Shown in pieces: positions 1-6,764 of a stretch of 12,076 nucleotides of DNA. Under the pieces are notes generated by a model. It saw only the letters and a list, made by a program, of their open reading frames with translations. It did not search any database and was not told the origin of the DNA. The DNA comes from Planctomycetota bacterium. Lineage in GTDB: Bacteria; Planctomycetota; SZUA-567. Position 1 is the stretch's first letter. Each line of letters begins with the position of its first letter. The DNA lies in NCBI GenBank assembly GCA_020860865.1, contig JAJBTL010000400.1:1-12076 (forward strand), written 5' to 3'. Made by a program: the position numbers and the translations under genes.

Positions 1-308
<308 letters not shown>

Positions 309-383
309 GATATTACCCCTATTTGAAAAAGTGACGAGTGTGTCCTCACCAGACCTATCCGCATGCCTCCACGGCGACCCGGT

Positions 384-602
384 TTACGCGTCGCATCCCG
401 TGGTGCCCGAGGCCGGTTTGGAATCCGATTTACCTACATCGTGTATCGTTTTATTTCTGATTCGATATCTCTCTATACCGGGACAGATGCTTTCGAGCCG
501 ATAACCGGCGAAATCCATGCCCGGCCAGACCGTGCCGGTCTTGCCGGCGCTGGACTTTCGTTTGGGTTTTTCGTGGCTGTTGGACAATTTCTTTTTCATC
601 AT
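384..602 (-). CDS. Small basic hypothetical protein (72 aa), possibly a remnant
   Basis: This ORF encodes 72 residues and starts with a Lys-rich segment (MMKKK...). It has a plausible ribosome site, AAGGG, about eight bases before the ATG, and lies 75 bp upstream of the glycine-rich gene on the same strand. The first ~38 codons use GC-rich third positions like real genes here. After 'AGYRLESI' codon use becomes AT-rich and atypical, which could mean an old frameshift or truncation. There is no signal peptide, membrane segment or recognised domain. It could be a genuine small gene, the decayed N-terminus of a larger one, or chance. I do not recognise it. Confidence 0.35.
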   Translation of the reverse strand: MMKKKLSNSHEKPKRKSSAGKTGTVWPGMDFAGYRLESICPGIERYRIRNKTIHDVGKSDSKPASGTTGCDA

Positions 603-959
603 GCATCCCTTTTTGTCCTTAAATTATGGCTATTTGGGAAAAAGAGATAAGTACCGAATGGTAGTAGATGGCTATAAAATCGTTCCGAGGCAAACCGGTC
701 GTTTATGGAATTGCGTGGAATGGATAGAGTTACCATTTATAAGGCGAGGCAGGAATTAATCTTTTTTTGCGGGTAAATCGGGAAAAAGTCGGGGTAAAAC
801 TTCTCCACGCTTGTAGAAATGGCGGGCAAAACCATGGTTTAATCGTCAATAGTACCATTTCGTACACCATAGCTTCCGGCAGAGTATCTCTTTTCGTAGC
901 AAGTAATTATACGAATGATAAATTTCGTGGAAAAAATCGTATCCTCTGGCTGTAGCATC

Positions 960-988
960 TCGACTAAACTGAAAGAATCGGGTATACT
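960..988 (+). promoter_or_regulatory. Predicted sigma-70-type promoter for the membrane-LuxR pair
   Basis: A -35-like TCGACT (960-965) is followed by a 17-base spacer and a near-consensus -10, TATACT (983-988). Transcription would start near 995, leaving a leader of about 210 bases before the first start codon. The same TATACT hexamer serves the two other plus-strand genes of the window, which supports it as a real element in this genome. Confidence 0.5.
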
Positions 989-1084
989 ATTCGTACATAA
1001 CCAAATGCATGTCTGGCAGTTCACCGGTATCCCATCATGGTAACCGCTATATAGAGTAGCATATTTTATAGTCATTTTAAACAT

Positions 1085-1140
1085 CTCTGCGATCGAGCAG
1101 AGCAGGGTGGTATCGTCGTTGTCACCGGAGCGATGGTGAC
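1085..1140 (+). promoter_or_regulatory. Two stem-loops in the leader of the LuxR pair
   Basis: CTCTGC (1085-1090) can pair with GCAGAG (1097-1102) across a six-base loop. GTCACC (1121-1126) can pair with GGTGAC (1135-1140) across an eight-base loop. Both lie inside the predicted transcript and 69 to 124 bases before the start codon. No T-run follows, so they are not intrinsic terminators. They may be leader structure or binding sites; function is unknown. Confidence 0.35.
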
Positions 1141-1208
1141 ACTGTCATCCTGATTCTCAAGGAAACGTATAAACGTGATAACCATAATGAAAAATTCGGG
1201 AGGGGGAA

Positions 1209-2831
1209 ATGCCTGATATGCGGTACATGCCCGCCGACGGGAGTACCTTGCTGTCAGGCGAGGGCGAGGACAAACCGGTCCATGTCGTCCGCCGGGCGAC
1301 AGCGGCGGCGGCTTCGTCGTTCCATACAGCCATCCTGCCCGGCTGCGGACTGCTGATGAGCACGCTCATCACCTATACCGGGTTTGTTTCCCACAACCTC
1401 CGCTCAACCGGGACCGGGCGGACGTTTTATATGGCGATTTTAATACCCGGCGCCGCCGTTCTGGGCGGGGCGCTGTTTACCCGGGTGCTCGATTGGGCGC
1501 ACGGGTCGGCGTCACCCGGTCAGGCGCTGTGGCGGAAATCCATTCTCGCCCTGTGGCTTCTCAGTTCCCTGATTACCGTCGCGCCCGGATTCAACCTCTT
1601 TATTACAAGTGAACCGTTGCGCTGCGCCGCCGGTGTCTGTATAGGCTTGGGCGTGGCGCCGGCCTATCATCTTTTTTTCTCCCGGTTCCCCCGGGCCTGG
1701 CGGGGAAGATGGTTCGGCATCAGCACGGCGGCGGGCATCCTCTGTTGGAGCATCATGCTGCAAATCGTCTGGGCCTGGCCGGTCGGCGCGGATGCCGCAT
1801 ATCATCCAATCCAACTGCATGTGTACATACTCCATACCGCCTTCATCGCCGTCCTCGCCGGTATTACTCTCAATGCGTTCCTCCGCCATTATCCCGCGTC
1901 CGAACCCGGTCGGCGCGAAACGCCCGGAGTACGTGCCGCGCCGGCGTCGGGCGCGCGCCTGCTTATCGTCATGGCTGTCGTCCTGTACACGATGAACGGT
2001 GTGCTTGGCGTGCGATTGTCGCCGGTCATTCCCGGCCTGAACGGCATGTTCCTGCCTATTTTTTCCTGTATGGTCATGGCGAGCGGCGCGCCCTTGGCGG
2101 GCTGGCTGACAGACAAGAACCCGGCGTTTTTCTTCCGGAACGTGGTGCCGGTATGCTGCGGTGTTTTTCTTCTCGTGCCGTCGCTGGCGGCGCTCGGCTA
2201 CACCAACCGGTTATACGCCGTCCTCCTGCCGATAGGCGCGACGGCGCAGTTGGCCATTTTCGCCATGTGCACCGTGTCGTTGGCGGCGCTGGCGCCCAGC
2301 ATGGGCAAGGCGGTGTTTTTCACCACTTGCCTCTATGCCATGCGGGGGATTTCGCCCGTGGTGATGGCGTTATGGAACAAGGTGTTTGAAGCGGGGACGG
2401 GAACCACCGTGTTCGCCGCCACCGTCATGGCCTGCGTCATCCTCGCCCTTGGGCGGCGAGTGGGCGGCGTCCTGGCGGCGCAATCCGGGAATGGGCCGGA
2501 GAAGGCTGTCCGCGCTCCTTCCGTTCCCGTCTCGAAAAGCGCTCCGGCCGACAGCGGGGAAGCCCTCTCCGCGTTTCTCGATACGGTTGACCTGACGCCG
2601 CGTGAGCGGGAAGTCGCCGCGCTGGTCCTGCAGGGAAAAACCACCCTCGACATCGCCGCCGCCCTCGATATCAGCGAACGCACGGCGAAAAAACACCTTT
2701 CCAATGTTTTCCGCAAGTTCGGCGTCGTGAGCGCAATGGCATTGTCGACCCGCTACCTCGAGGCGCTTCTTCAGCCGACGGCGACCGCCCGCCGCCCTGA
2801 CGAAAGGACCGCCGATGCATCCTGCGAGTAA
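1209..2831 (+). CDS. Membrane-bound LuxR-family regulator with MFS-like domain (paralogue 1)
   Basis: The protein has 540 residues. Residues about 40-415 form roughly ten to twelve hydrophobic segments arranged like a major-facilitator permease. A short cytoplasmic linker (about 420-455) leads to a LuxR/GerE helix-turn-helix at 462-516, beginning 'LTPREREVAALVLQGK' and containing the 'ISERTAKKHLSNVFRKF' recognition-helix region. There is no receiver or autoinducer domain, so it is best read as a one-component regulator: the membrane part would sense a ligand or envelope state and the C-terminus would bind DNA. The start has an excellent ribosome site (GGAGG, 1199-1203) five bases upstream. 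A segment 'LFFSR...RGRWFG' (155-170) and 'GTTVFA' (398-403) recur in the next protein, showing the two are paralogues. Ligand and targets cannot be read from sequence. The domain reading is firm; the biological role is not. Confidence 0.85.
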   Translation: MPDMRYMPADGSTLLSGEGEDKPVHVVRRATAAAASSFHTAILPGCGLLMSTLITYTGFVSHNLRSTGTGRTFYMAILIPGAAVLGGALFTRVLDWAHGSASPGQALWRKSILALWLLSSLITVAPGFNLFITSEPLRCAAGVCIGLGVAPAYHLFFSRFPRAWRGRWFGISTAAGILCWSIMLQIVWAWPVGADAAYHPIQLHVYILHTAFIAVLAGITLNAFLRHYPASEPGRRETPGVRAAPASGARLLIVMAVVLYTMNGVLGVRLSPVIPGLNGMFLPIFSCMVMASGAPLAGWLTDKNPAFFFRNVVPVCCGVFLLVPSLAALGYTNRLYAVLLPIGATAQLAIFAMCTVSLAALAPSMGKAVFFTTCLYAMRGISPVVMALWNKVFEAGTGTTVFAATVMACVILALGRRVGGVLAAQSGNGPEKAVRAPSVPVSKSAPADSGEALSAFLDTVDLTPREREVAALVLQGKTTLDIAAALDISERTAKKHLSNVFRKFGVVSAMALSTRYLEALLQPTATARRPDERTADASCE

Positions 2832-4563
2832 CGCGGCGGAAGTCCGCGAAAATCTCAAGGACAACAGTGGCAGAATGACGACGGGAGGGACCACCGCCAC
2901 CCGACCCAATGGCGGGAAGATGGCGCTGCTGTCGGATGACGCGTGTAGGCGCTGGCCGATGCGAGAAGAGAAAAGGCCCGGGATGCCTGAACCAGCGCCT
3001 GAAAACACCGCTCCGCCACAGCCGACCGGCGTACTTGCCTGGTTTGACGCCTGGCTTGTGCCGGTGGCGGCGATGGCGCTCTGTAATATAACAATCTATT
3101 CCGCGTTGACTTCGTTCAGCCTTCGACCGAATCCCAACGGGCGGATGCTGCCGATTATGATGTCGGTTGTCCTGGGGATTTTCGCCGGCGGGCAACTGTT
3201 TCCGCATTTGTTGGGACGGGTCGGCGCGGCGCCTTCGGGCCTACGTGGAATGCTCTTCCGCGCCGTGGCGGTGGTGTGGGTGACGAGCGCGCTTCTCGCC
3301 GTCCTGCCGGGATTTCATCACTATCTCGTCAACGAACCGCTTCGCTACGTCGCCAACTTCGCAATGGGGCTGAATATTTCCACCGGCTATTTTCTCTTCT
3401 TTTCCCGCCTCGGCTCACCACGGCGCGGGCGGTGGTTCGGCATGGCGTTCGGCATGGGCATCATGTTGTGGGGAGTACTCGGGTATCTGGCCCGCACCGC
3501 GCCGGTGACGACGGAACCGCCGTACCATCCTTTTCTTCCGTCCGTGTATGTGGTCCATGTCGCCGCGCTTGCCGGGTTGGCGGCGCTGGGCTGCTACGCG
3601 GTCCTGATTCGGCCGATGGCGGTACGAGGAAACGCGTTCACCATCCCGGACAGCGAAAAGACGCCTGCCGGGAACGCCCGCCGAAAAACCGTGATTCTTC
3701 TTTTTGTGGCGCTCGGCTTCGGCGTTTCTTTCCTGAGCGGGATTGTCCAGGCGCGGTTGATGCCGTTCATGGTTCCGGTCGAGCCGGTATCACTGTGGAA
3801 GCTGGCGGTGAGTTTTCTTGCCGCCGCCGCCGCCGTGACGGGAGGATGGCTGACCGACAGGTATGCGGGCCGGTTTGTCCATGTATTTTTACCCGCCTGC
3901 TGCTGGCTGTTTCTCGTGGTGCCGTCCATGACTGTTCTCAATCTCGGCAGCACGCTTGGCCTGGTTTTGCAGGGCGTGACAATGTGCGCGTTTTTTGCCT
4001 TTATGGTGGTGTCCCTGGCGCATCTGGCGACCACCACCGCGTCGGCCGCCGTGTATGGCTGCGCATTTTTCTCCACCAATATCGGTTCGGTGTTCGGCTT
4101 CAAGATCTGGCGGGCACTGTCGGGGTCTGATGCGGGAACCACCGTGTTCACGGCGGGCGTGGTGGCGGTCGGGCTGTTTCTCCTGACCCGGAGAATAGAA
4201 CATCTCACGACACGGATGGACGACGGCGTGGCGCAGGCGGAATCGTCCTGCGAAGCGGAGGACATACCGGACGGGCTACAACCGCGCGGCGACCCGGAAG
4301 GAGTCGACGACGCCATCGACCGCTTCCTCGGGTCCGCCGAACTCACGCCACGCGAAATGGAGACGGCGCGGCTCCTTCTCAAAGGCAATGCTACCAAGTC
4401 AATCGCCCAGGACCTCGACATCAGCGAACGTGCCGTCACCAAGCATATGACCAGCATTTTCCGCAAATTCGCCGTAACGAACCGGCGGGCGCTGTACGCG
4501 GCGTTTCTCGATTCGGTGGCGAAAACCGCGGCATCGGAAGAAGGCGAATGCCTGACGGCGTGA
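2815..4563 (+). CDS. Membrane-bound LuxR-family regulator with MFS-like domain (paralogue 2)
   Basis: The protein has 582 residues with the same plan as its upstream neighbour: polytopic membrane domain (about 75-465), linker, then LuxR/GerE helix-turn-helix at 510-562 ('LTPREMETARLLLKGN', 'ISERAVTKHMTSIFRKF'). It shares 'LFFSR...RGRWFG' and 'AGTTVF' with paralogue 1. The start chosen overlaps the previous gene by 17 bases and is preceded by AAAGGA six bases away (2803-2808), suggesting translational coupling. An alternative is the in-frame ATG at 2983, with AAAAGG six bases upstream. It would remove a 56-residue polar, low-complexity N-terminus that has no counterpart in paralogue 1 and put the first membrane helix close to the start, as expected. 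The pair is probably one transcript, ended by the hairpin at 4566-4602. They may act on related sites or form a heteromer; this is inference. Confidence 0.82.
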   Translation: MHPASNAAEVRENLKDNSGRMTTGGTTATRPNGGKMALLSDDACRRWPMREEKRPGMPEPAPENTAPPQPTGVLAWFDAWLVPVAAMALCNITIYSALTSFSLRPNPNGRMLPIMMSVVLGIFAGGQLFPHLLGRVGAAPSGLRGMLFRAVAVVWVTSALLAVLPGFHHYLVNEPLRYVANFAMGLNISTGYFLFFSRLGSPRRGRWFGMAFGMGIMLWGVLGYLARTAPVTTEPPYHPFLPSVYVVHVAALAGLAALGCYAVLIRPMAVRGNAFTIPDSEKTPAGNARRKTVILLFVALGFGVSFLSGIVQARLMPFMVPVEPVSLWKLAVSFLAAAAAVTGGWLTDRYAGRFVHVFLPACCWLFLVVPSMTVLNLGSTLGLVLQGVTMCAFFAFMVVSLAHLATTTASAAVYGCAFFSTNIGSVFGFKIWRALSGSDAGTTVFTAGVVAVGLFLLTRRIEHLTTRMDDGVAQAESSCEAEDIPDGLQPRGDPEGVDDAIDRFLGSAELTPREMETARLLLKGNATKSIAQDLDISERAVTKHMTSIFRKFAVTNRRALYAAFLDSVAKTAASEEGECLTA

Positions 4564-4565
4564 TG

Positions 4566-4602
4566 GCGCATTCTTCAATCAGTATGGAATTGCGTTATTT
4601 TT
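4566..4602 (+). terminator. Intrinsic terminator after the LuxR pair
   Basis: CGCATTC (4567-4573) pairs with GAATTGCG (4587-4594) with one bulged T and a 13-base loop. A T-rich tract, TTATTTTT, follows (4595-4602). It begins three bases after the stop codon of paralogue 2. Confidence 0.55.
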
Positions 4603-4659
4603 AAACACCTTCAATTCATCCAATAAAAGTCAGTCCACGCCAGCATCATTTTATGCCGT

Positions 4660-4863
4660 TTGCGGTATTCACTGGTATTTTCTATTTTCATGATTTCGGT
4701 GGAACGAACGCAGGATCTGATGCGGCATTCCACCATCACCTTGACCATGGGGATTTATACCCACACCACGTTGGATAGCCGCATGGGGGCATTGGATAGA
4801 CTCCCAGAAATAAAGGCGGTTGTACCAGAAAGCGACTCCTCAGGGGCCGCGATTACGGCCTAA
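4660..4863 (+). pseudogene. C-terminal remnant of a tyrosine recombinase (phage-type integrase)
   Basis: Only about 67 codons remain in frame, with a stop at 4624-4626 upstream and no proper start (the first codon at 4660 is TTG). The sequence 'QDLMRHSTITLTMGIYTHTTLDS' type ending is the classic C-terminal catalytic block. It has the box-II arginine (Arg2 in 'LRY'), the His of 'MRHS' (His23) and the tyrosine nucleophile of 'IYTH' (Tyr33). The box-II histidine that normally sits three residues before that arginine is a Cys codon here, and the whole N-terminal arm-binding and core-binding part is missing. It is therefore inactive. It lies about 165 bp from the 3' end of tRNA-Val, the usual place for an integrase of a tRNA-targeted island, so it is probably the scar of such an element. 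The family is clear from the motif; the history is inferred. Confidence 0.7.
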
Positions 4864-4983
4864 AAAACGGTAGTGAATACGGCAGTAAACCACCGGCTTT
4901 TTATGGCATTTCGTGGCATTTATTGGCTACAGGTCGGAAGAAAATAATGAGGCGGAAGCTGGAGACATCAGAGGGCAAGAAAA

Positions 4984-5016
4984 ACCGCAACCCTCTGTAT
5001 TCAGGAAGGTTGCGGT
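4984..5016 (-). terminator. Intrinsic terminator of tRNA-Val
   Basis: On the minus strand ACCGCAACC (5008-5016) pairs perfectly with GGTTGCGGT (4984-4992) over nine base pairs. A five-T run follows at once (4980-4984, overlapping the last stem base). It lies 12 bases past the tRNA CCA end. Confidence 0.8.
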
Positions 5017-5027
5017 GAGGGTATTAG

Positions 5028-5103
5028 TGGTGGTCGCTACTGGACTCGAACCAGTGACCCCTACAATGTGAGTGTAGTGCTCTACCAACTGAGCTAAGCG
5101 ACC
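5028..5103 (-). tRNA. tRNA-Val(CAC), CCA end encoded
   Basis: The 76-base minus-strand sequence folds as a full cloverleaf. The acceptor stem GGTCGCT pairs with AGCGACC, the D stem is GCTC/GAGC, and the anticodon stem is CTACA/TGTAG with loop CTCACAT. There is a five-base variable loop, and the T stem ACTGG/CCAGT carries the loop TTCGAGT. The anticodon is CAC (plus-strand 5068-5070), reading the valine codon GUG. The discriminator is A and the CCA tail is encoded (5028-5030). It stands alone with its own promoter and terminator. Its 3' end faces the integrase remnant. Confidence 0.95.
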
Positions 5104-5124
5104 GGGCAAAATTGTGAGACGACT

Positions 5125-5153
5125 ATGATAGTGACAGGCGTTGCGGAACGCAA
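5125..5153 (-). promoter_or_regulatory. Promoter of tRNA-Val
   Basis: On the minus strand TTGCGT (5148-5153) and TATCAT (5125-5130) are separated by exactly 17 bases. The -10 ends 21 bases before the mature tRNA 5' end, leaving a short leader of about 14 bases. Confidence 0.6.
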
Positions 5154-5198
5154 GTGTTTTTTGGCAGGTGAACCGGGTTTTTGCCGATACGGGCGGCA

Positions 5199-5227
5199 TT
5201 GCGGTATGAGGCGTTATCTGGTATACT
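5199..5227 (+). promoter_or_regulatory. Promoter of the KamA-family gene
   Basis: TTGCGG (5199-5204), a 17-base spacer and TATACT (5222-5227), with a TGG extended -10 just before it. It lies about 90 bases upstream of the start codon. It is back to back with the tRNA promoter, with 45 bases between the two -35 elements. Confidence 0.7.
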
Positions 5228-5317
5228 TTTAGACACTTCCAAAATGGTATTCGTTGGTTTTTTCGGGACACACCTTCCGAACCACACCATGCCACGGTGA
5301 ATTAAAGGGGGAAGACC

Positions 5318-6643
5318 ATGCCACCGAAACCGCACTACCAGGTGTATACCGCGACGAATTTTCGGACAATTCCGCAAATGGCGGACTGGAGCGACGAAAA
5401 ACTCCAGGAAATTGAAATCGCCTCGCAGATAATCCCGTTTAAAAGCAACAACTATGTCGTCGACGAACTAATCGACTGGTCCAACATCCCGGACGATCCC
5501 ATCTACACCCTGACATTTCCCCGGAAGGAACTACTCCGGGCCAGTCATTATCGCACCATGGCCGCCGCTATCCACTTGCCGGCGGAAGAGCGGCGGCATG
5601 TCGCCAAGAAAATTCAAAAGCACCTCAACCCGGACCCGTCCGGACAGTCGGCCAACGTGCCGCTGTACCACGGCAAACGATTGAACGGCGCCCAGCACAA
5701 GTACCGGGAAACGGTATTATTCTTTCCCGCCGCCGGCCAAACCTGCCACGCCTACTGCACATTCTGTTTTCGCTGGCCACAGTTCAGCGGACTCACCCAG
5801 TCGAAGTTCATGGCCCGGGAAAGCCAGCCCATCGCCGAGTATATTCGGAACCACCCCCTGGTAACGGATCTCCTTATCACCGGCGGTGACCCGATGGTGA
5901 TGAACGCCGATGTGCTGGACGGCTACGTCACGCCATTTATTCAGGACGACATCCCTAACCTAAGGACAATCCGCATCGGCACCAAGTCACTGACTTACTG
6001 GCCGTACCGCTACCTCACCGATCCGGATTCGGACAAGCTTCTCCGCGTCTTCGAGAAAATTGTCGCGTCGGGCCGGAACCTCGCCATCATGGCCCATTTC
6101 AACCACCCGGTGGAACTGTCCACCAAAGCCGTCACCGACGCCATCCGCCGCATTCAGTCCACCGGCGCCCAGATCCGCACCCAGTCGCCGGTCCTCCGCC
6201 ATATCAACGACAAGCCGCGCATCTGGAACGAACTGTGGCGCCGCCAGGTCGACTTGAACCTGGTGCCGTACTACATGTTTGTCGAACGGGACATCGGGGC
6301 GAAACATTTTTTCGCCCTGCCGCTCCGGCGTTGCTGGCAGATTTTCCGGGAAGCCTACCAGCGGGTGAGCGGCCTGTGCCGCACGGTCCGCGGGCCGGTC
6401 ATGAGCGCGACGCCAGGCAAGGTGCAGATTATCGGCGTCACCGAAGTGGCGGGTGAAAAAGTGTTTGTCCTCACCTTTATCCAAGGACGGGATTCCGAAT
6501 GGGTGGAACGGCCATTTTTCGCCAGATACGACAAATCCGCCACCTGGCTTCATGATCTGGTGCCGGCGTTCGGGGAGGAGGAATTCTTTTTCGAACAGGA
6601 TTTGAAAGGGCTTTTGTCGTCCCGCATGTCGCCCATGGGGTAA
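5318..6643 (+). CDS. KamA-family radical SAM protein (lysine 2,3-aminomutase-like)
   Basis: The protein has 441 residues, slightly longer than lysine 2,3-aminomutase (about 416). The iron-sulfur motif CX3CX2C is at Cys143, Cys147 and Cys150 ('CHAYCTFCFRW'). A 'GGDP' SAM-binding motif is at 189-192, and 'MAHFNHP' (258-264) and 'QSPVLRHIND' (289-298) match the family's conserved barrel strands. Lys368 in 'ATPGK' aligns with the PLP-binding lysine of the aminomutases. By my manual alignment the two aspartates that bind the substrate amino group in lysine 2,3-aminomutase correspond to Glu323 and Ala364, so the substrate may not be lysine. An extended N-terminal domain including 'IDWSNIPDDPIYTLTFP' (52-68) is typical of the long KamA-like subgroup. 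The start has AAAGGGGGA (5304-5312) five bases upstream and its own promoter. No acetyltransferase partner (as for N-acetyl-beta-lysine synthesis) is present, so the product is uncertain. Confidence 0.85.
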   Translation: MPPKPHYQVYTATNFRTIPQMADWSDEKLQEIEIASQIIPFKSNNYVVDELIDWSNIPDDPIYTLTFPRKELLRASHYRTMAAAIHLPAEERRHVAKKIQKHLNPDPSGQSANVPLYHGKRLNGAQHKYRETVLFFPAAGQTCHAYCTFCFRWPQFSGLTQSKFMARESQPIAEYIRNHPLVTDLLITGGDPMVMNADVLDGYVTPFIQDDIPNLRTIRIGTKSLTYWPYRYLTDPDSDKLLRVFEKIVASGRNLAIMAHFNHPVELSTKAVTDAIRRIQSTGAQIRTQSPVLRHINDKPRIWNELWRRQVDLNLVPYYMFVERDIGAKHFFALPLRRCWQIFREAYQRVSGLCRTVRGPVMSATPGKVQIIGVTEVAGEKVFVLTFIQGRDSEWVERPFFARYDKSATWLHDLVPAFGEEEFFFEQDLKGLLSSRMSPMG

Positions 6644-6656
6644 TGAAAGAAATCGG

Positions 6657-6684
6657 CTGACCAATTTTCCGAATAGTGTATACT
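6657..6684 (+). promoter_or_regulatory. Promoter of the MlaE-family gene
   Basis: CTGACC (6657-6662), a 16-base spacer and TATACT (6679-6684). It lies just downstream of the KamA-family stop codon and about 80 bases before the next start, so the permease gene can be transcribed alone. No terminator separates the two genes, so read-through is possible. Confidence 0.5.
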
Positions 6685-6764
6685 TGGCGGTTCGAGTCTT
6701 AAAAAAGGCAAGGACGTACTTTCAATTTGCAAACATGATCCCATTGCGAGGGGCAGGATAAAGA

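Larger units (their letters stand above)
603..1208. other. AT-rich divergent intergenic region
   Basis: About 600 bp lie between the leftward ORF and the rightward LuxR pair. The region is distinctly more AT-rich than the genes, and I found no convincing coding frame. It holds a 12-base perfect palindrome, AAACCATGGTTT (829-840), four TTCGTA-type motifs (859-997), a predicted promoter (960-988) and two stem-loops (1085-1102 and 1121-1140), described separately. Confidence 0.6.

Noticed and set aside
839..1084. 81-codon minus-strand reading frame
   Set aside because: AT-rich codon use, no credible ribosome site, no domain, and it overlaps the predicted promoter and motif cluster.
1102..1117. 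Sequence resembling the T-box motif (AGGGTGGTATCG...)
   Set aside because: It matches about 11 of 14 positions but lacks the rest of the T-box: no specifier stem is evident, no terminator follows, and the downstream gene is not amino-acid related.
4868..4906. Possible plus-strand terminator after the integrase remnant (CGGT...ACCG then TTTTT)
   Set aside because: Only four base pairs with a long loop; too weak to call.
5138..5160. Plus-strand hairpin GCGTT/AACGC followed by a T run
   Set aside because: The stem is only five base pairs, the T run starts five bases later, no plus-strand gene ends nearby apart from the remnant, and it overlaps the tRNA promoter.
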